From Coccinella septempunctata (Eukaryota; Arthropoda; Insecta; Coleoptera; Coccinellidae): 64,000 nucleotides of DNA. Under the pieces are notes generated by a model that had not been told where the DNA came from, made no database searches, and saw only the letters and a list, made by a program, of their open reading frames with translations. The translations under genes and the position numbers were made by a program. Positions 44,086-56,796 of the stretch are shown here, one piece after another. The DNA is taken from contig NC_058190.1 in assembly GCF_907165205.1 (NCBI RefSeq), positions 6,022,001 to 6,086,000 of the forward strand, read 5' to 3'. Positions within the stretch are counted from its first letter, which is position 1. Every line of letters starts with the position of its first letter.

Positions 44086-45764
44086 CGGGATTTAGAGTGT
44101 CAGATTAATATAAAGGGTCATACCTTGGACCTTGTAAAGTACCTCTACCGAAAATTAGACCTGCATATAGGAGGAATTGTCTAAGACAGCCTGTCAGAAT
44201 AGTAAAAAAAAACGATCATTGTACATACCTACTCGAGTGTGTCGAATTGAGATATATGTTGTTAATTACATGTTAAAAAGTACCTACATATTCCCTTTAT
44301 CTGTCAAGCGTGTCGAAAATATGTGGGAGGGTGCCAAAGTTGCAAAAAAAAACGTCACGTGTACATTCTCGAGACCGGTGGCGTTTTTTCTTATTTTGAT
44401 GCTAATGATTCAAGAATAACAGAAAAAATATAATCTGACAGTTTTAGCAAGCCGAAACAATAAAAATTGGCCATAAAGGTCACAAAAATCAATTTTTTTG
44501 AATTATCTCCTTCCCTGGGTTTCAAATCTTTTTCGCATTCATAATGAAAGTTGTAGAGCATAACATTTTCTACAAATTTTGTCCCAAGCAATTTTTTCTA
44601 CGTTCAAAAGTTTTTGAGATATATGGCGATTAAGGCGAGGTGTTTAGCGACACATGCTGAAGCGAAAATTTACTCGTGAAATATTCTAAGGTTCAGAAAC
44701 GGACAACACTAAAATTTTCTTGACTAATTTCGAAATTGTCATCATAGAAATACCTTGTCATTTTGACAATTGTAAATTAGACTGGGATTCTACATTGACC
44801 TTGCCCTTTCGCATGTGTGGCTAAGCTTCTCGCCCTTATCGCCCTCTAACTCAAAAACGGTTGAGAGTATGTAAAATTGCTTCAAACGAAAGTTGTGTAG
44901 AATTTTATTATCTACAACTTTCATAATGAATACAAGAACGATTAGAGGTACAGGGAGGGAAATATTCGAAAAAAAGGAATTTTTATCATCTTCAAAGTGT
45001 CAGATTAAAAAAATCCCTCCTGAATAGTGTCAGATTAATGGGTCAACACGTCTACAAGACCGAGATTAACCATCTGTATGAAAATCTGACACGCTCGAGT
45101 ATGTACAAGTAACGATTTTTTTTTACATTTTCAAAGGACCGCTGTGACCTTGCGTCACGTCCGAATTGTCAGTGCCTTGAAAAGTAGCTTCCTTTGGGTC
45201 CAATTAACATATCCTCCAAAAATATGACATTGTCGAAAACATTTATTTTCACCATTTTTAACTCTTCCTCACGGCCAGCAACACCACGCAAACTGTCAGA
45301 TTAACTAAGATATCAAGATCAATTTACAAAGATATTACACACCAAGATAGAGCATAGTGAGAGAGAAAACGTCCTCGAAATAAGATAGCTATATGTTTAT
45401 ATTTTGATCAGAACCAAAACAATAAACCACATACAACGATTGGTTGAAAAAAATTGAAAATTTGTTTTTTTTTACCATACAACTCTTCCGTACGGCCAGT
45501 CCCACCGCTCAAACTGTCAGATAAGCATGAATTCATTATCAGAGACACGTAGGGCATATACAGTATCTTAATCTGACACGCTCGAGTATGTACACCTGAC
45601 GATTCTTTTTTACATCTTTTGAGACCCTGCAGACGCTTTCCCCACCGCTGAAAGTACATATATCATAGAACATTTTTTGCTTTCTAACATCTAATCTTCA
45701 AAATCCACTACGTCTCCACCACCCTCGAGTAAATCCCGATATAGCATCGTCGGCTCCCCAACTA
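44086..45764. mobile_element. GTTGGGG-end element, left-truncated copy
   Basis: It begins at CGGGATTTA (homologous to 7492) and ends TCGGCTCCCCAAC at 45762 followed by TA. Its order is the same as 7469-8916, with TCTGACACGCTCGAG motifs near 45084 and 45572. A ~170-bp stretch near 45310-45470 has no counterpart in the first copy. Confidence 0.75.
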
Positions 45765-46284
45765 TTATAAAAACAATGTATCAAAAACGAATATGATGTA
45801 TAACTTTTGATGGATTTTCTTCCCCAACATTAGAAACAAAAAGAATACAAAATTGTTGTTGGATAAAATTGCAGCTTTCCTTTGTAGGAGTTATAAAACA
45901 TTTATTAAAACAATTTTTTTTAAAACGATATTTTGTAACAAATAATATCGAATGATGCATTATGATAATTATGGATTCAATAATTTACATTTTTTCTTAT
46001 ACGAATCCCAAATTTCAAGATGAATACTTGCTCCTCTCAAATGATCCCTCAATCTATAATTAAACTAGTCAGTGTAAGTTCTATAACCGAATAAGTATTG
46101 ACATGATAAGAAATCAAAGAGCGCAAACTATAATATTACCAAACAAAAAAAAAGAGACGGGGTGACATCAAGACGTCCTTTAACTTCAATTAAAAAAAAA
46201 TCAAGGCTTCACGTAAGAAATTGAAAGCGTAAGGAACTAATGAATGGCGATTTTGAATGGGGATTCTTGAGGCATTACTTCCCC
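45765..46284. other. AT-rich spacer
   Basis: No feature seen. Confidence 0.35.
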
Positions 46285-46577
46285 TTAATTTGATGTTCAA
46301 AAATAAAAAATATCTGTGATATTCGCAAAATTTGGTACTTTGGCTGAATGCAACTCTGTTTAAAAGATCCACAGATGTGTAGTATCATAGATTTAGATTG
46401 TTATTCTGAAGGGAATTTTGTTTCTCCAGGGGTAGCATAGCTAATTATGAACAGTTAAAATGGCTATATCTTTTTATCATGGCCCAATAGGAAAAAATGG
46501 TAAAGGAAGAAAGTGTTTCTTTTGACCTCAGGAATCTACTGTTAAAATATTTGTGCAAGTCAACGACTCAGCCTGTA
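46285..46577. mobile_element. 'CAGGGTGAGTCTTTG' foldback, right-half copy
   Basis: It matches the right half of 29780-30468 (TTTGATGTTCAAAAATAAAA; GGGGTAGCATAGC) and ends GACTCAGCCTGTA at 46577. Confidence 0.6.
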
Positions 46578-47059
46578 TATATTCTTTTGAATGTCAGCTT
46601 ATGTTATAACTGTTCGTATGAATTGGGGAAATTTAAGGAATCGATTCAAAGTGGAGACACCTGATGACCTGATATAATACATCAGTGTGTGCAAGAACCA
46701 GAGACTTTTGAAATATGTATTAGTCTGAAATGTTGCTGTGGAAAAAGAAGTTGAGTTTCTTTCGTATTTGCTGAGAATTTATTTTCCATTGCCATCAAAA
46801 TTGACACAAAGTTATAACTTCATTTCAGAGTGAATTCGCAAATGAATAGACTAGCTATGACAAACTTAAATTAAAGTCAACCTTCCCGTGTTTTACATGA
46901 ACATTCCCTGAAAATTTTCAACAAATGCGTTCGTCTTGGTATGCTTATTTGAGTAGAATGAAGAATTTCTGTTCTCGATCATTTTGATAAAATTTTCGTG
47001 GAGCACAACTTATAATTTCTTACTTTTGAAATCTTGTAAGGAAAAAATTTTATGAAAAA

Positions 47060-47137
47060 AATTATATTGAAGAGCTATACTATTTTTTACAAGTTATAAC
47101 CTCAAATATTTCCTCAACTATTCATTTACATCCTGTA
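47060..47137. mobile_element. Stray right end of the 'TGTAAATGAATAGTTG' family
   Basis: CAACTATTCATTTACATCCTGTA at its end is the complement of the 30475 and 54919 element ends. No left partner. Confidence 0.45.
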
Positions 47138-47550
47138 TGGCAGTGTATTTCTCTATTTGAGGAACGTCCATTTCATCACATCTAACGAGGTTTTTTCATG
47201 CATTTTCACCGGAAAACATAACAAAAGTGTTTTCTACTACCGGGATACGATCATGAAAAAGATATTCTTTTTTGGGGATGATTTCTTGACTTTCTATATG
47301 CGTGATAGGCCATATCACACATTACAGCTATTTTGCAGACAACAACATCCACTGTTTAAGATCCGAGACACTTTTTCTCCACAGGATTCAAATGATCACT
47401 ATTTGCCATTACATGATTATTGCACAAGTCGAATCCTAACAAAAGCGGACTGCTGAAATTCCACTCACCCAATATTAGCAAATTAAAAGACCAATACTAA
47501 ACAATACATCAAACTCATAACACTGAATGTATAAAAGAAGTACCTACAAA

Positions 47551-47844
47551 CAAGGACGCGGACGGTCCTAGACTGAATTCCTGGGGGGGTAATGATTAAA
47601 TCAACAATTCAAATTTCAAATTGAAACCTGTAGGTAGATACATATATCTATCGAATAAGAAGCATTTGAAGTCCCATATTTATAGTCAATTGTACAAGGA
47701 ATCAATCTCTCCTTTTCATTTCATTATTATATTATTTTTTCTTAGTTTTTTCCTAAATAAAATTTGTAAAGTTTGAAAAATCGAATTGGTTGTAGTGCTC
47801 TTTGGGGGGGTAATTACCCCCTTTCCTCCGTATGATCGTCCTTG
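47551..47844. mobile_element. Possible MITE with CAAGGACG ends
   Basis: CAAGGACGCGGAC at the left faces CGTCCTTG at the right, with GGGGGGGTAA near each end in mirrored positions. No TSD was found, so the call is tentative. Confidence 0.35.
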
Positions 47845-48781
47845 CCTATCAACCAATAATATACTAATCAGATGTTGTATTTGTTGCAAGAAACATATCA
47901 AATACCATAGTTATCAAAACTATCTGATTAACTAACTGAGAAATACAATTTTTTTCAACACTAACTATTAGATAGTAGGAAACAATACGAAACCCCTCAC
48001 AACTATTCGAAATCGTAGGTGTCTTCCCTTCTTAAGAGGTTGTTCTTCTGCTAGTATTCGTTTTTATAACCTAGATCTCTGCATCGAAACTAGTTATTGT
48101 TTAATGCAACTTGAATTGAGTATAACTATAAGATGTTCGCAAAAGCGTCCACTCCACAAGTATTCAGACTCCTGAAGAACCCAGACTTTTTTCTAAAAAT
48201 CTGAATTTTAACTATGTTTTGATTCAACCTCAAGGTTTTGGAGATATTCATAGATCTCAAACGTGAAGTGAAGATATTGAAAGATTACTTATAACTTCTC
48301 GAAAATCATTAGATTTAGGTAGGTAAAGGATGCATTGTTAGTTTTGCGATTTTTGCGTCTACTCAAATGGATTATTGAATTATAGAGTGTATTGTGTTTG
48401 AAAGCCATTACCATATACAAATTTTCAGAAAATATTCTCATTCGGTCTCTAAATACTTCCAGTGGATAGTCTGCGTGAACACCCTGTACGAGTTATTCGC
48501 TCGTTAAAATCACCACTGGTTGAGCAAATCTCGAAGAGAACGCATTCTCAACGAGTGCATTATTTATGATAAGTGGTATTGTCATTCATCTTAATGGCCT
48601 GGACATTGTTAAGATCACCATATTTAATTTACTGTTATTGATAAAATGTGAATGGTGAGAGTTAAATAAATCATTAATTAAATTGTCTCAATCTTATCAG
48701 TGCCCAACAATTATTCCTGCTGCAAAAAAACCTAAAAAAATTGAAATGAAAAATCTGTCTGTATTCTGGAAATAAAACAGA
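47845..48781. other. AT-rich spacer with stray CACCCTGTA end
   Basis: GTGAACACCCTGTACGAG near 48477 looks like a lone element end. No gene seen. Confidence 0.35.
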
Positions 48782-50010
48782 TACGAAGATGTATAGATAT
48801 CTAGTTAGCCTAGAACACTTCCATGCATAAAAAAATATTGCGTTACCGTAGCAACGATCAATAACTCATTAGGAATGTCAGTATGAAGTTTAAGGTCAAA
48901 AAAGTAAACGAGAGAAAAAAAGAAAGAAGATGTCAACCGAAATTGCGAAATTCGAAAAATTGGAGTATCGAGCCATCATCAAGTACATGTATTTAAAAGG
49001 GTTAAGGGGTAAGCAGATTTACGAAGATATGCTAAATACCCTTGGTGATCGATGTTCTTCGTATGCGACCGTGAAAAATTGGACTTCACGCTTCAAAAGA
49101 GGTGATTTTCCATTGAAGGTGATGACCGATCGGGAAGGCCAGTTTCTGTGTCAGTCCTGAAAATATCGATGCAGTTTATAGCATCGATATTTTATAGTTT
49201 ATCAGACCGTCGAATTGGCCTAAAATGGATATCTGAAGCACTGAATATTTTATACGAACGCGTTCATCATATAGTTCATGTCGATTTGGACATGAGAAAA
49301 ATTGCTGCAAAATGGATCCCCAAATGTTTGAATGTTGATCAAAAGTGTGCAAGGGTAGAAGCATCGCGTTCGATCTGTGCTCGATTTGAAACCGAATTGT
49401 TACTATGGATGAGACTTGGGTACATTTCTACGATCCAGAAACAAAGCAACAATCGATGGAATGGCGACACTCTGGTTCTCCAAGACCTAAGAAGTTTCGT
49501 GTCCAAAAATCTGCTGGAAAATTTCTTGATTTTTTGGATAAGGGTAGAACAATAACCGGAAATTACTATTTGACATTACTGACCAGTCTATGGGAAAAAG
49601 TTAAAGAGAAAAGACGCGGAAAGCTATCCAAAGGTGTTTTGTTTTTGCAGGACAACGCCCCTGCACACAAATCTCCTGTTGCCTTGCCAAAAATTCGTGA
49701 TTTAGGGTTCGAATTACTAGAACACCCCCCTTATTCACCAGATTTGGCTCCATCCGACTAACATCTTTTTCTTGAACTGAAAAAAAGTTTAAAAAGTCGT
49801 AAATTTTCTTTCAACGAGGAGGTAATAAAAAGCTGTGGAGATCTAGTTTGCAAAGCAGGAAGAAACATTTTTTTAAAGATCTAGAAACTTTGCAGGTTCG
49901 CTGAAATAAATGTATCCAATTGAGAGGAGAATATGTTGAGTAATGAAATATTTCGACATTGAAATTTTGTTTGGTTTTATAGTAGGCTAAGAATTTTTCT
50001 ATATATCCAT
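48782..50010 (+). mobile_element. mariner, full-length degenerate copy 2
   Basis: The left end TACGAAGATGTATAGATATC and right end CTATATATCC are worn versions of the TACGAGGATATATTG ends. It spans a complete but broken transposase gene. Confidence 0.8.
48930..49935 (+). pseudogene. mariner transposase, frameshifted (copy 2)
   Basis: ATG at 48930 opens MSTEIAKFEKLEYRAIIKYM and the first helix-turn-helix, through SYATVKNWTSRFKRG. A frame change near 49110-49150 precedes RRIGLKWISEALN and MRKIAAKWIPKCLNVDQK (second HTH and WVPHEL-like linker). The catalytic part opens at MDETWVHFYDP (49405, first Asp). A ~15-residue deletion follows KSAGK. LFLQDNAPAHKS carries the second Asp (49651) and YSPDLAPSD the third, DD34D as in mariner. 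The next codon is a stop where the other copies encode Tyr (YHLF). The remaining C-terminus is recognisable to ~49935. Enough lesions exist that it cannot be active. Confidence 0.85.
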
Positions 50011-50032
50011 TCTGAATAGAATGATTATAACT

Positions 50033-51233
50033 ATACTTCATTCAAATTTATTTTAGCACTCGGTTGGCCATGAAATAATTTTCTCAAGTTTTTGTAACTA
50101 CAACGAAGTTAGGTTGGCACTCATGAAATGACATTAATGTCATAACGCCGTTGCCACAACTAATATCAATTTTTATTACGAAAATGCCGAAAGTGATTGA
50201 AAAAAGAGACAGGGTTTAAGGAAGTGCTATTTAGAATTCAGGTCCGCTCATTCAAATAGTTATACCCTGATATTCTAAAATCCACAATACGTCAGACGGT
50301 AGCGAACATATTCAATGTAAGATAATTTATATGATGTTTCATCTGAATCTAAACAACTTATATTTCAGCTGGATATTTCCACAATCAGAAAGATTGTGAA
50401 TGAAGAGGATGACAAAGAATTTCCTTCTATTGGGAGACCCAGAAAAGTAGTGGCATTTGAGAATTTTGTGTTTGAGTGAATTAATGCGAAAAGTTTACTA
50501 CAGGATTTTCGATAAATGTCATCGGAGAATAAGTTCCCTAAAATGGATTTTTCTATTTTTCATTTGACTTGTCCTTTACAATGTAAATGTTTTAGGGTAC
50601 TAATAAATACCTAATTATTATTATTACATCAATGTATTAAGATGAATAGCCACAAATACGCGCAAGTTGCCCTGTTACTTGTTTATTCATGTGAAATTTT
50701 TGTTCAAAGGTGAAATTCATCTTAACTTGAAACTTCCTTCAATTCCTTTTACTGATATTGATGCAAGATGATTTTTGTTGAAGAATTTAACATTCTTGTA
50801 ATTATCTGTTAATTCCTCCAGGAAATACCCATTCCCAACCACTGCATCATATGCATTTCATCTTCGGGTTAATATTTTTGAAATGTACAAATGATGTAAG
50901 CCAAAGAAGATAACGAACATTAACTCTCCTCAAGCTAGTGCAGATTATGATATTATACTGATCTCTTTTATTTTCCATGCAAATAACTTGATTTGGTATG
51001 CCTTCAATCAGTTTGTATAAACTTCAATTATGTTCGTCACATATTTTCCGAAGAGATTCGACATTGTGATAAAATACGCAACAGAAACTTTTACGTAGAA
51101 CGGGCAACATAGCGTTGATTTAAAATCCAAAAATGTTTTGACAAGCTTCATAACCCCACATTTTCGTACTATACAGAGTGAAATGTGTCAAATTTCCATG
51201 GCCAACCGACTGCTAAAATAAAAGTGAATGAAG
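50033..51233 (+). mobile_element. TA-type element with intron-containing gene remnant, copy 2
   Basis: The ends TACTTCATTCAAATTTATTT and TAAAAGTGAATGAAGTA are inverted and flanked by TA. Homology extends ~30 bp further in: CACTCGGTTGGCCATG and its complement. It is the uninterrupted sister of 40945-42793, lying inverted ~8 kb away and just downstream of mariner copy 2. Confidence 0.7.
50184..50560 (+). pseudogene. HTH-type gene fragment of the TA-type element
   Basis: ATG at 50184 gives MPKVIEKRDRV then a stop. A donor-like GTAAGATA near 50318 and a TATTTCAG acceptor near 50369 bracket a possible intron. The next exon reads LDISTIRKIVNEEDDKEFPS then IGRPRKVVAFENF. A helix-turn-helix of the S-T-I-R-K-I-V-N-E type followed by GRPRK is common in transposase N-termini, but no catalytic region is visible. 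Both copies are broken at different places. Confidence 0.4.
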
Positions 51234-51332
51234 TATAGACAGAATGTTGTTAATAGGTAAAAGTGCTTCGGTAACGTAAAACTACCCTTGCAGTATAACA
51301 ATATCAATATCGTGATGACCATCATGATATCG

Positions 51333-51745
51333 ATAAAATACCAAAACTTCAAGGAAGCCAACTCTTGAAACTAAGTTGGACGCTATCTGATGATTATTTG
51401 AAAGTTTTGTGAAATAAAAGTATTCTTCATATTTTCTCGTATAATGCGTCGTTTGGATGAATATGATGTTCAAAAATATTATATTATATTTGGAAAATTC
51501 GGTACTTTGGCTGCATGCAACCCTGTTTAAAAATTTCACAGATGTGTAGTGTTAAAGATTTAGCTTGTTATTCTGAAGGGAATTCTGCTTGTCCAGGGGT
51601 GGCATAGCTCTTTATGAGGACTTGAAATGGGTATATATTTTTATCAGGACCGAATCGGAAAAAATGATATAGGAAAAAAGTTTCTTTTGTCCTCAAAAAT
51701 TTATACTGTTAAAATATTTGCAAGAGCCAAAGACTCACTCTGTAT
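51333..51745. mobile_element. 'CAGGGTGAGTCTTTG' foldback, right-part copy
   Basis: From AATACCAAAACTTCAAG it matches the middle and right of 53109-53779, ending AAGACTCACTCTGTA at 51745. The left arm is missing. Confidence 0.6.
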
Positions 51746-53108
51746 AGGGTGAATTCTCTAATGAGACTTTTTGTATTAATCTTAAAGACTCCACTATATG
51801 AACAAGCGAAGCGATAGTCAGGTAATAAAGAGATCTTATAGAGGTCTTATATTAATATGAAATGTTTCACAACCTGAAAATTTATCGGAATAAATACTCG
51901 CAGTGGGTAAAAGTGATTGTTTTTCATATCAAATATGCTGTATACCACTCGAGAACGTTCTTTGTCAAATGGGTTATATTCTGAGAACATTTCGCCACAG
52001 TGGGTAATAAAACGAACAATGCACCTGAAGATATGTAGCTTCAGAATTCAGTAGCTTCAATGTTTACATTCGACAAACATTTCGGATACGGTAATGCTGC
52101 AACAACGGTATTCTTCGGATTATTGTAAGACATTTATCTGTAGGCCACATCATTGATACAGGCCAAGCGGACAAAACATATTTTATTCCTTTCATTCAGC
52201 AAAAGCTACCAAATAGAGAGTTTGAACAAAGAATATTAATTTTTGTAATTAAATGTTAGTTTCTATAGATATGTCTGCTACAGAATTAATGTACTCTTTT
52301 TTTGAGAAGAATATGTAACGACCTTTAGTTCAGAAAGAGTAGACGTTTGAACCAGCTAATAAAAGTCTAGTAAATTTATTGTTCCTTGATTGAAGTACTC
52401 ACTTTGGACGTGTAGTTGACATGAATGATGGTCTGGAAAAGCTATATATTCAAATGACCTATCTGGTGGATGATTAACTTCTGTGAAACTTGATGACGTT
52501 TTGACCGTTTAAAAAAAACGATTGTTTTTGGAGTTTATTTCCTTGGCAGTCAAACAGAATACAAATTAGTCCACTCCATTCAACTTGGATGATTTGAAAG
52601 CGAATGGAGAGGCAGTGTAAACTATTGTTATTCCCCAAAATAAGAGCACTCGAAAACAGATCGAATCAAACGAACATTATGGTGATTAATTGTAGGTTTA
52701 TACTCTGGATTTTATATGGTTGAGAGATTTCAACATTGGAATAAGGCAGTAACTGACTATCAACATAAAAACGAAAACTTTTGTTTCCTTCCTTTTTATG
52801 TGATCGAGAAATTCATTGAAGATTTCTTTCGAATTTTTTCCCTCCTTGAAAATAAGTAGGTACATAGTGCTCGATCGGTCGAGTACTTTTAGAAATTTTG
52901 GACTAGGAGAATGATTCAAACTTTGGCTGAATCGACTCATACTAGCGCATATAAGCTTTAATTATTTTTTACTTTAGAGGGTGGTCCGAAGGTTGTGAAA
53001 CACGATACCACCCTGCTCTTTCAAATGAGATTATCCAATTTTTGTGTCATACATTGAATCTAAGTATATGACATTCAGATTTTGAAATACCCCACTTATC
53101 ATAATTTA
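51746..53108. other. AT-rich spacer, no feature seen
   Basis: Several short open frames but no repeat end and no motif. Confidence 0.35.
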
Positions 53109-53779
53109 TATAGGGTGAGTCTTTGACTGGTACAAATATTCTAATAGTAGATTCTTGAGGTCAAAAGGAACACTTGTTTCCATCACAGTTTTTTCCGAAT
53201 CGGCTCGGTTTAAAATATACAAGCTGTTGAAAAACCATAAAAAAAGTTATTTTTACTGTTTTATCGAATGAAATGAATTTCATTTATTTATTTGATTAAT
53301 CTTTTTCGAACACAAGATATCATCCATGTCTTTCAGTTTTCTCATAATGACCACTACGTACCGTAAAAATACCAAAACTCCAAAGAACCCAACTCTTGAA
53401 ACTAAGTTGGACGCTATCTAATGAATATTTGAACGTTTTGTATAATAAAAGTATTCATCATATTTTCTCGTATAATACGCGGTTTTCGAAAAATTTGATG
53501 TTCGAAAATAAAAAATATCTGTGATATTTGAAAAATTGGATACTGCCTGATTAGAACGCTGTTTAAAAGATACATAGATTTGTAATGTCACAGAGCTGGC
53601 TAATTATTCTGAAGGTGATTTCTTTTTTCAAAGTGTGGCACAGCTCATTATGAAAACTTAAAATGGCTGTATCTTTTTTCATGGTCAAAAAGGAACAATA
53701 GTATAGAAAAAAAGTGTTTCTTTTGACCTCAAGAATCTAGTGTTGAAATATTTGTACCAGTCAAAGACATACCCTTTAT
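53109..53779. mobile_element. 'CAGGGTGAGTCTTTG' foldback, full copy 2
   Basis: The left TATAGGGTGAGTCTTTGACT and right AGTCAAAGACATACCCTTTA are inverted; arms share GGTACAAATATT and TTGAGGTCAAAAG. Same interior as 29780-30468. Confidence 0.7.
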
Positions 53780-54058
53780 GTGCCTTTTTAACGAAGTCCA
53801 TTTTTCTAGTTATGAGGGTTTTACTAGAGGCACTAGAGCTGAAATCTTTTGAGTTGAAACTCACTCAATTCTACAAAAAAGTTCATTATTTCGAAAATTT
53901 CAGAACTACCTTTGGACATAGTTCGAATTGAAGAAAAATCCACACCATCATTTTGAAGCCTTCGCAATTCTATTTATGAATTAATTTACGTTTGGTGACA
54001 TTTCTGTGAAAAATCTTATCGAATTTGGAAGTGATTAAATTTTCAGATGTTGATTTGA

Positions 54059-54548
54059 TTTACACCAGTGTAGAGGAAGTGTAGTTTATCTACACATAGT
54101 CAAAAGGAGATGTAGATAAACCGTAGATAGAGGAAAGAAAAGATACCGCATTGCGCAGCTACGAAGGAGAGCTCTCTGTGTCCAACATCAACTTGTTTTT
54201 GTTTACGTTTACCCCAATCCGAATCTATCTTTTTCGGCATATTTTCCACAAATTACACAATTTCCTGGCATGTCAACACCGAAATTCTTGATACTCAAGT
54301 CTTAAAACGCACGAAACACTATTACATCGAACACAATTACGATAATAAACATTCAAATATTGGGGTAGACGTAAACAAACATGGAGTAGATGCATAGTAA
54401 ATGTCAACAAAAACATAGAGATGTTGGACACACTTTTCTTGTTGTTTACGTTATCTTCCCCTTCCTCTATCTACGAGATAAACTACACTGCACTGGTGTA
54501 AATTCAATAAGCAAACGAATACTAAAATCGAGTGTAGAACAGGACCTA
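54059..54548. repeat. Palindromic element 'TTTACACCAGTG', long copy
   Basis: TTTACACCAGTGTAGAGGAA at 54059 faces AGTGCAGTG...CACTGGTGTAAA-type sequence ending 54502. Further inside, TTTGTTTACGTTTACCCCAA (54197) faces TTGGGGTAGACGTAAACAAA (54359), and GTCCAACATC faces GATGTTGGAC. The right side extends to AGGACCT (54548), which matches the outer end of the next element. Confidence 0.7.
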
Positions 54549-54651
54549 TTACCACCGTTTATTTTTAAATAATAGGTAATTGTCTAGGGGACAACTATAA
54601 AAAATGTCCAACATCTTAAATACTAAGAATTCGTTCAAAACTAGACTCAAT

Positions 54652-54859
54652 AGGTCTTTTCGTTTGCATAAAAAGTGTAGCACTTTCTTACACTCGATTT
54701 TAGTATTCGTTTGCAAATTGAATTTACACCAGTGCAGAGGAGGTGTAGTTTATCTATATCTCCTTCTGACTATGTGTAGATAAACTACACTTCCTCTACA
54801 CTGGTGTACATCAAATCGAGTAGAAAAGTGCTACACTTTTTATGCAAACGAAAGGACCT
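54652..54859. mobile_element. 208-bp near-perfect palindromic MITE
   Basis: AGGTCTTTTCGTTTGCATAA at the left faces TTATGCAAACGAAAGGACCT at the right. Inner arms carry TTTACACCAGTGCAGAGGAG and its complement around a short centre. It shares ends with 54059-54548. Confidence 0.75.
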
Positions 54860-54916
54860 TATGAACTTCACGTTATTTTTTTACAACGAAACGAACATCA
54901 CTTATAAATTCTTCAG

Positions 54917-56796
54917 TATACAGGGTGTATGTATATGAGTAGTTGAGAGAAAATTTAGGGGGTGATTCCTTGTCTACAAATAAGGTGGGACCTTCATATA
55001 AACTTATTTTTCAAGGCCCTCTAAAATGGCACACGAAAGACACTTCATAATTTTTTCTTATAAATATAAGATATAATTAATTAAAAATTAATAATTTATA
55101 ATATAAATAAAAGAGCTGACATGACTGGAATCAAACAAATATTACATGAGGCCAGAAAGTATTCAAAAAAATTTCTGGTGTTCCGCTATGATTGCAATGG
55201 GTCGAAAAAGCCCCCCCTAAACCTTGTTCCGCAAGAAACTTTTTTCCTTATTTATATTTTACAATAAAAAAATTGTTTCGAATAGCTTGATCCATTCTTA
55301 ACAAATAAGCTCTCTTGTAAGAAAAAAAATATCATCATGACAGCGTGAAGTAGTAGAGGCTGAAATTAATTACGAACTAGAATTTATATAGTAAGCGGTG
55401 TCATTTTGTGAAGAGTTATGATTAACTTTGATTCAGTTAAAATTATTTCTTGATTGGGCTCATCATTTTGAGATTTTTGTCACATAGGTACTCATTAGGA
55501 TGGCGGTGTACACAAATGCGAAAATTACCGATATGCACTTTGTTTACGGTCTTATGGGGTGGTAATTCTCTAAAAGGGTCCAGAAGATTTGCAGAAATGT
55601 TCTCTGAACATTCTAATTTTTACGGAGATAGAATAACGAATTTTCATAATAACCAAATATGGACCATACAGAACCCTCACGCTATCACTGTTGCCCACAA
55701 CCAAGAACAATTTTATCTGAATGTCTGGCTTGGATATTTTGGGGTTCAGTTTATTGTCTGAAATACTAACTAGATTGAACGGAAATACGATACAATTTCT
55801 ACTATAACTACCTCCTATACTTCTCATCATACATAATCAAATTGATGGATAAAAGGTGGACCTCAGTTCTGGACTGCCCGATCACCAGATTTATATCCTT
55901 TGGATTTCACTCTTTGGGGGCATTTAAAAATAAAAAAAATATAGGTTTACTTGTTCCTTTATGTAGGGATATTCAAAATACTCTCGGATTTTTTAAACGG
56001 GTAACCCAATCTATGCGATGACGTCTAGACTATTGTGTAACAGCCGAAGGAGGTCACTTCGAAAATTCATTATGATCACAAACAGCAAAAAAGAAACATT
56101 TATCGAAAGTAATCAACAAATTTGTTAGTTGCAATCGATGAATATTATTTATCTCTTGCTATTTGTGGTGTCCTCTTCCATTTGATTTTTGGTTGTGTAC
56201 CTTCTTTCTATTTAATATGATAATTAATTCTTGAAAATTTAAAATTGTTTGTTTTGTTAGATTCATTCAATATTTGTACCAGTTCTGAATTAAAATGTCA
56301 AATTGACTTCAGTTTAATGGATAAATTTGAGATCGAAAATACTTTTAGTCTTTAAGACTCAGGCGTAGTATCTCTTGATAAATTGTGTTTTTTCTGGAAT
56401 ACCGTGAATTTTAGCAAGAAATTACAAGAGACATTATTTGTTGAGAAAATAATTTTTTTCATTGTGCAATATGAATATGGAATTTTTTTTTCGCGATACA
56501 AGGTTAGGGGTGGCTTTTTTTACCTTTTGCAATTATTAATCAAGCAATCAAGAGGAAAACTACCAAACAATTTTTTGAGTGGCCTCTCGCTTTCATTCAA
56601 TTCCTGCTTGTTTTTATTTTCGTAAGTTTTTTGGTTTTTGAGGAAAAAATCAAAAACCGCTCTTCGGGAGCCATCTTTAGGGGGCTGTAACTAAACAGGG
56701 GGCTTCAAAAAGAAAAGTTCATTTAGACACCCACCCTATTTTTTGACAAGGAATAACCCTCCAAATTTTTTCGCAACTATTCAAGTACACCATGTA
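54917..56796 (+). mobile_element. 'TACAGGGTGTATGTATATGA' element with transposase remnant
   Basis: The left end TACAGGGTGTATGTATATGA (54919, TA before it) and right end TTCAAGTACACCATGTA are inverted; GGGGGTGATTCCTTGTC faces GACAAGGAATAACCCTCC further in. It is 1.88 kb. Related to 30475-31780 by ends. Confidence 0.7.
55503..56078 (+). pseudogene. Internally deleted Tc1/mariner-type transposase
   Basis: The start of the protein (ITDMHFVYGLMG, NSLKGSRRFAEMFSEHS) is fused by deletion to the catalytic region ITNFHNNQIWTIQNPHAITV, NQEQFYLNVWLG. RLNGNT and, after a frameshift, WTARSPDLYPLDFTLWGHLK follow, ending RLDYCVTAEGGHFENSL before a stop. The DFxLWGHLK and GGHFE blocks place it with the transposase pieces at 0.8-1.7, 21.6-22.0 and 26.7-26.9 kb. 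The deletion removes the DNA-binding domain and the first catalytic Asp. It is the best-preserved member of this group in the window. Confidence 0.75.

Noticed and set aside
47157..47456. 99-codon frame MRNVHFITSNE...
   Set aside because: No motif, no promoter; may be a TE scrap, but nothing supports a gene.
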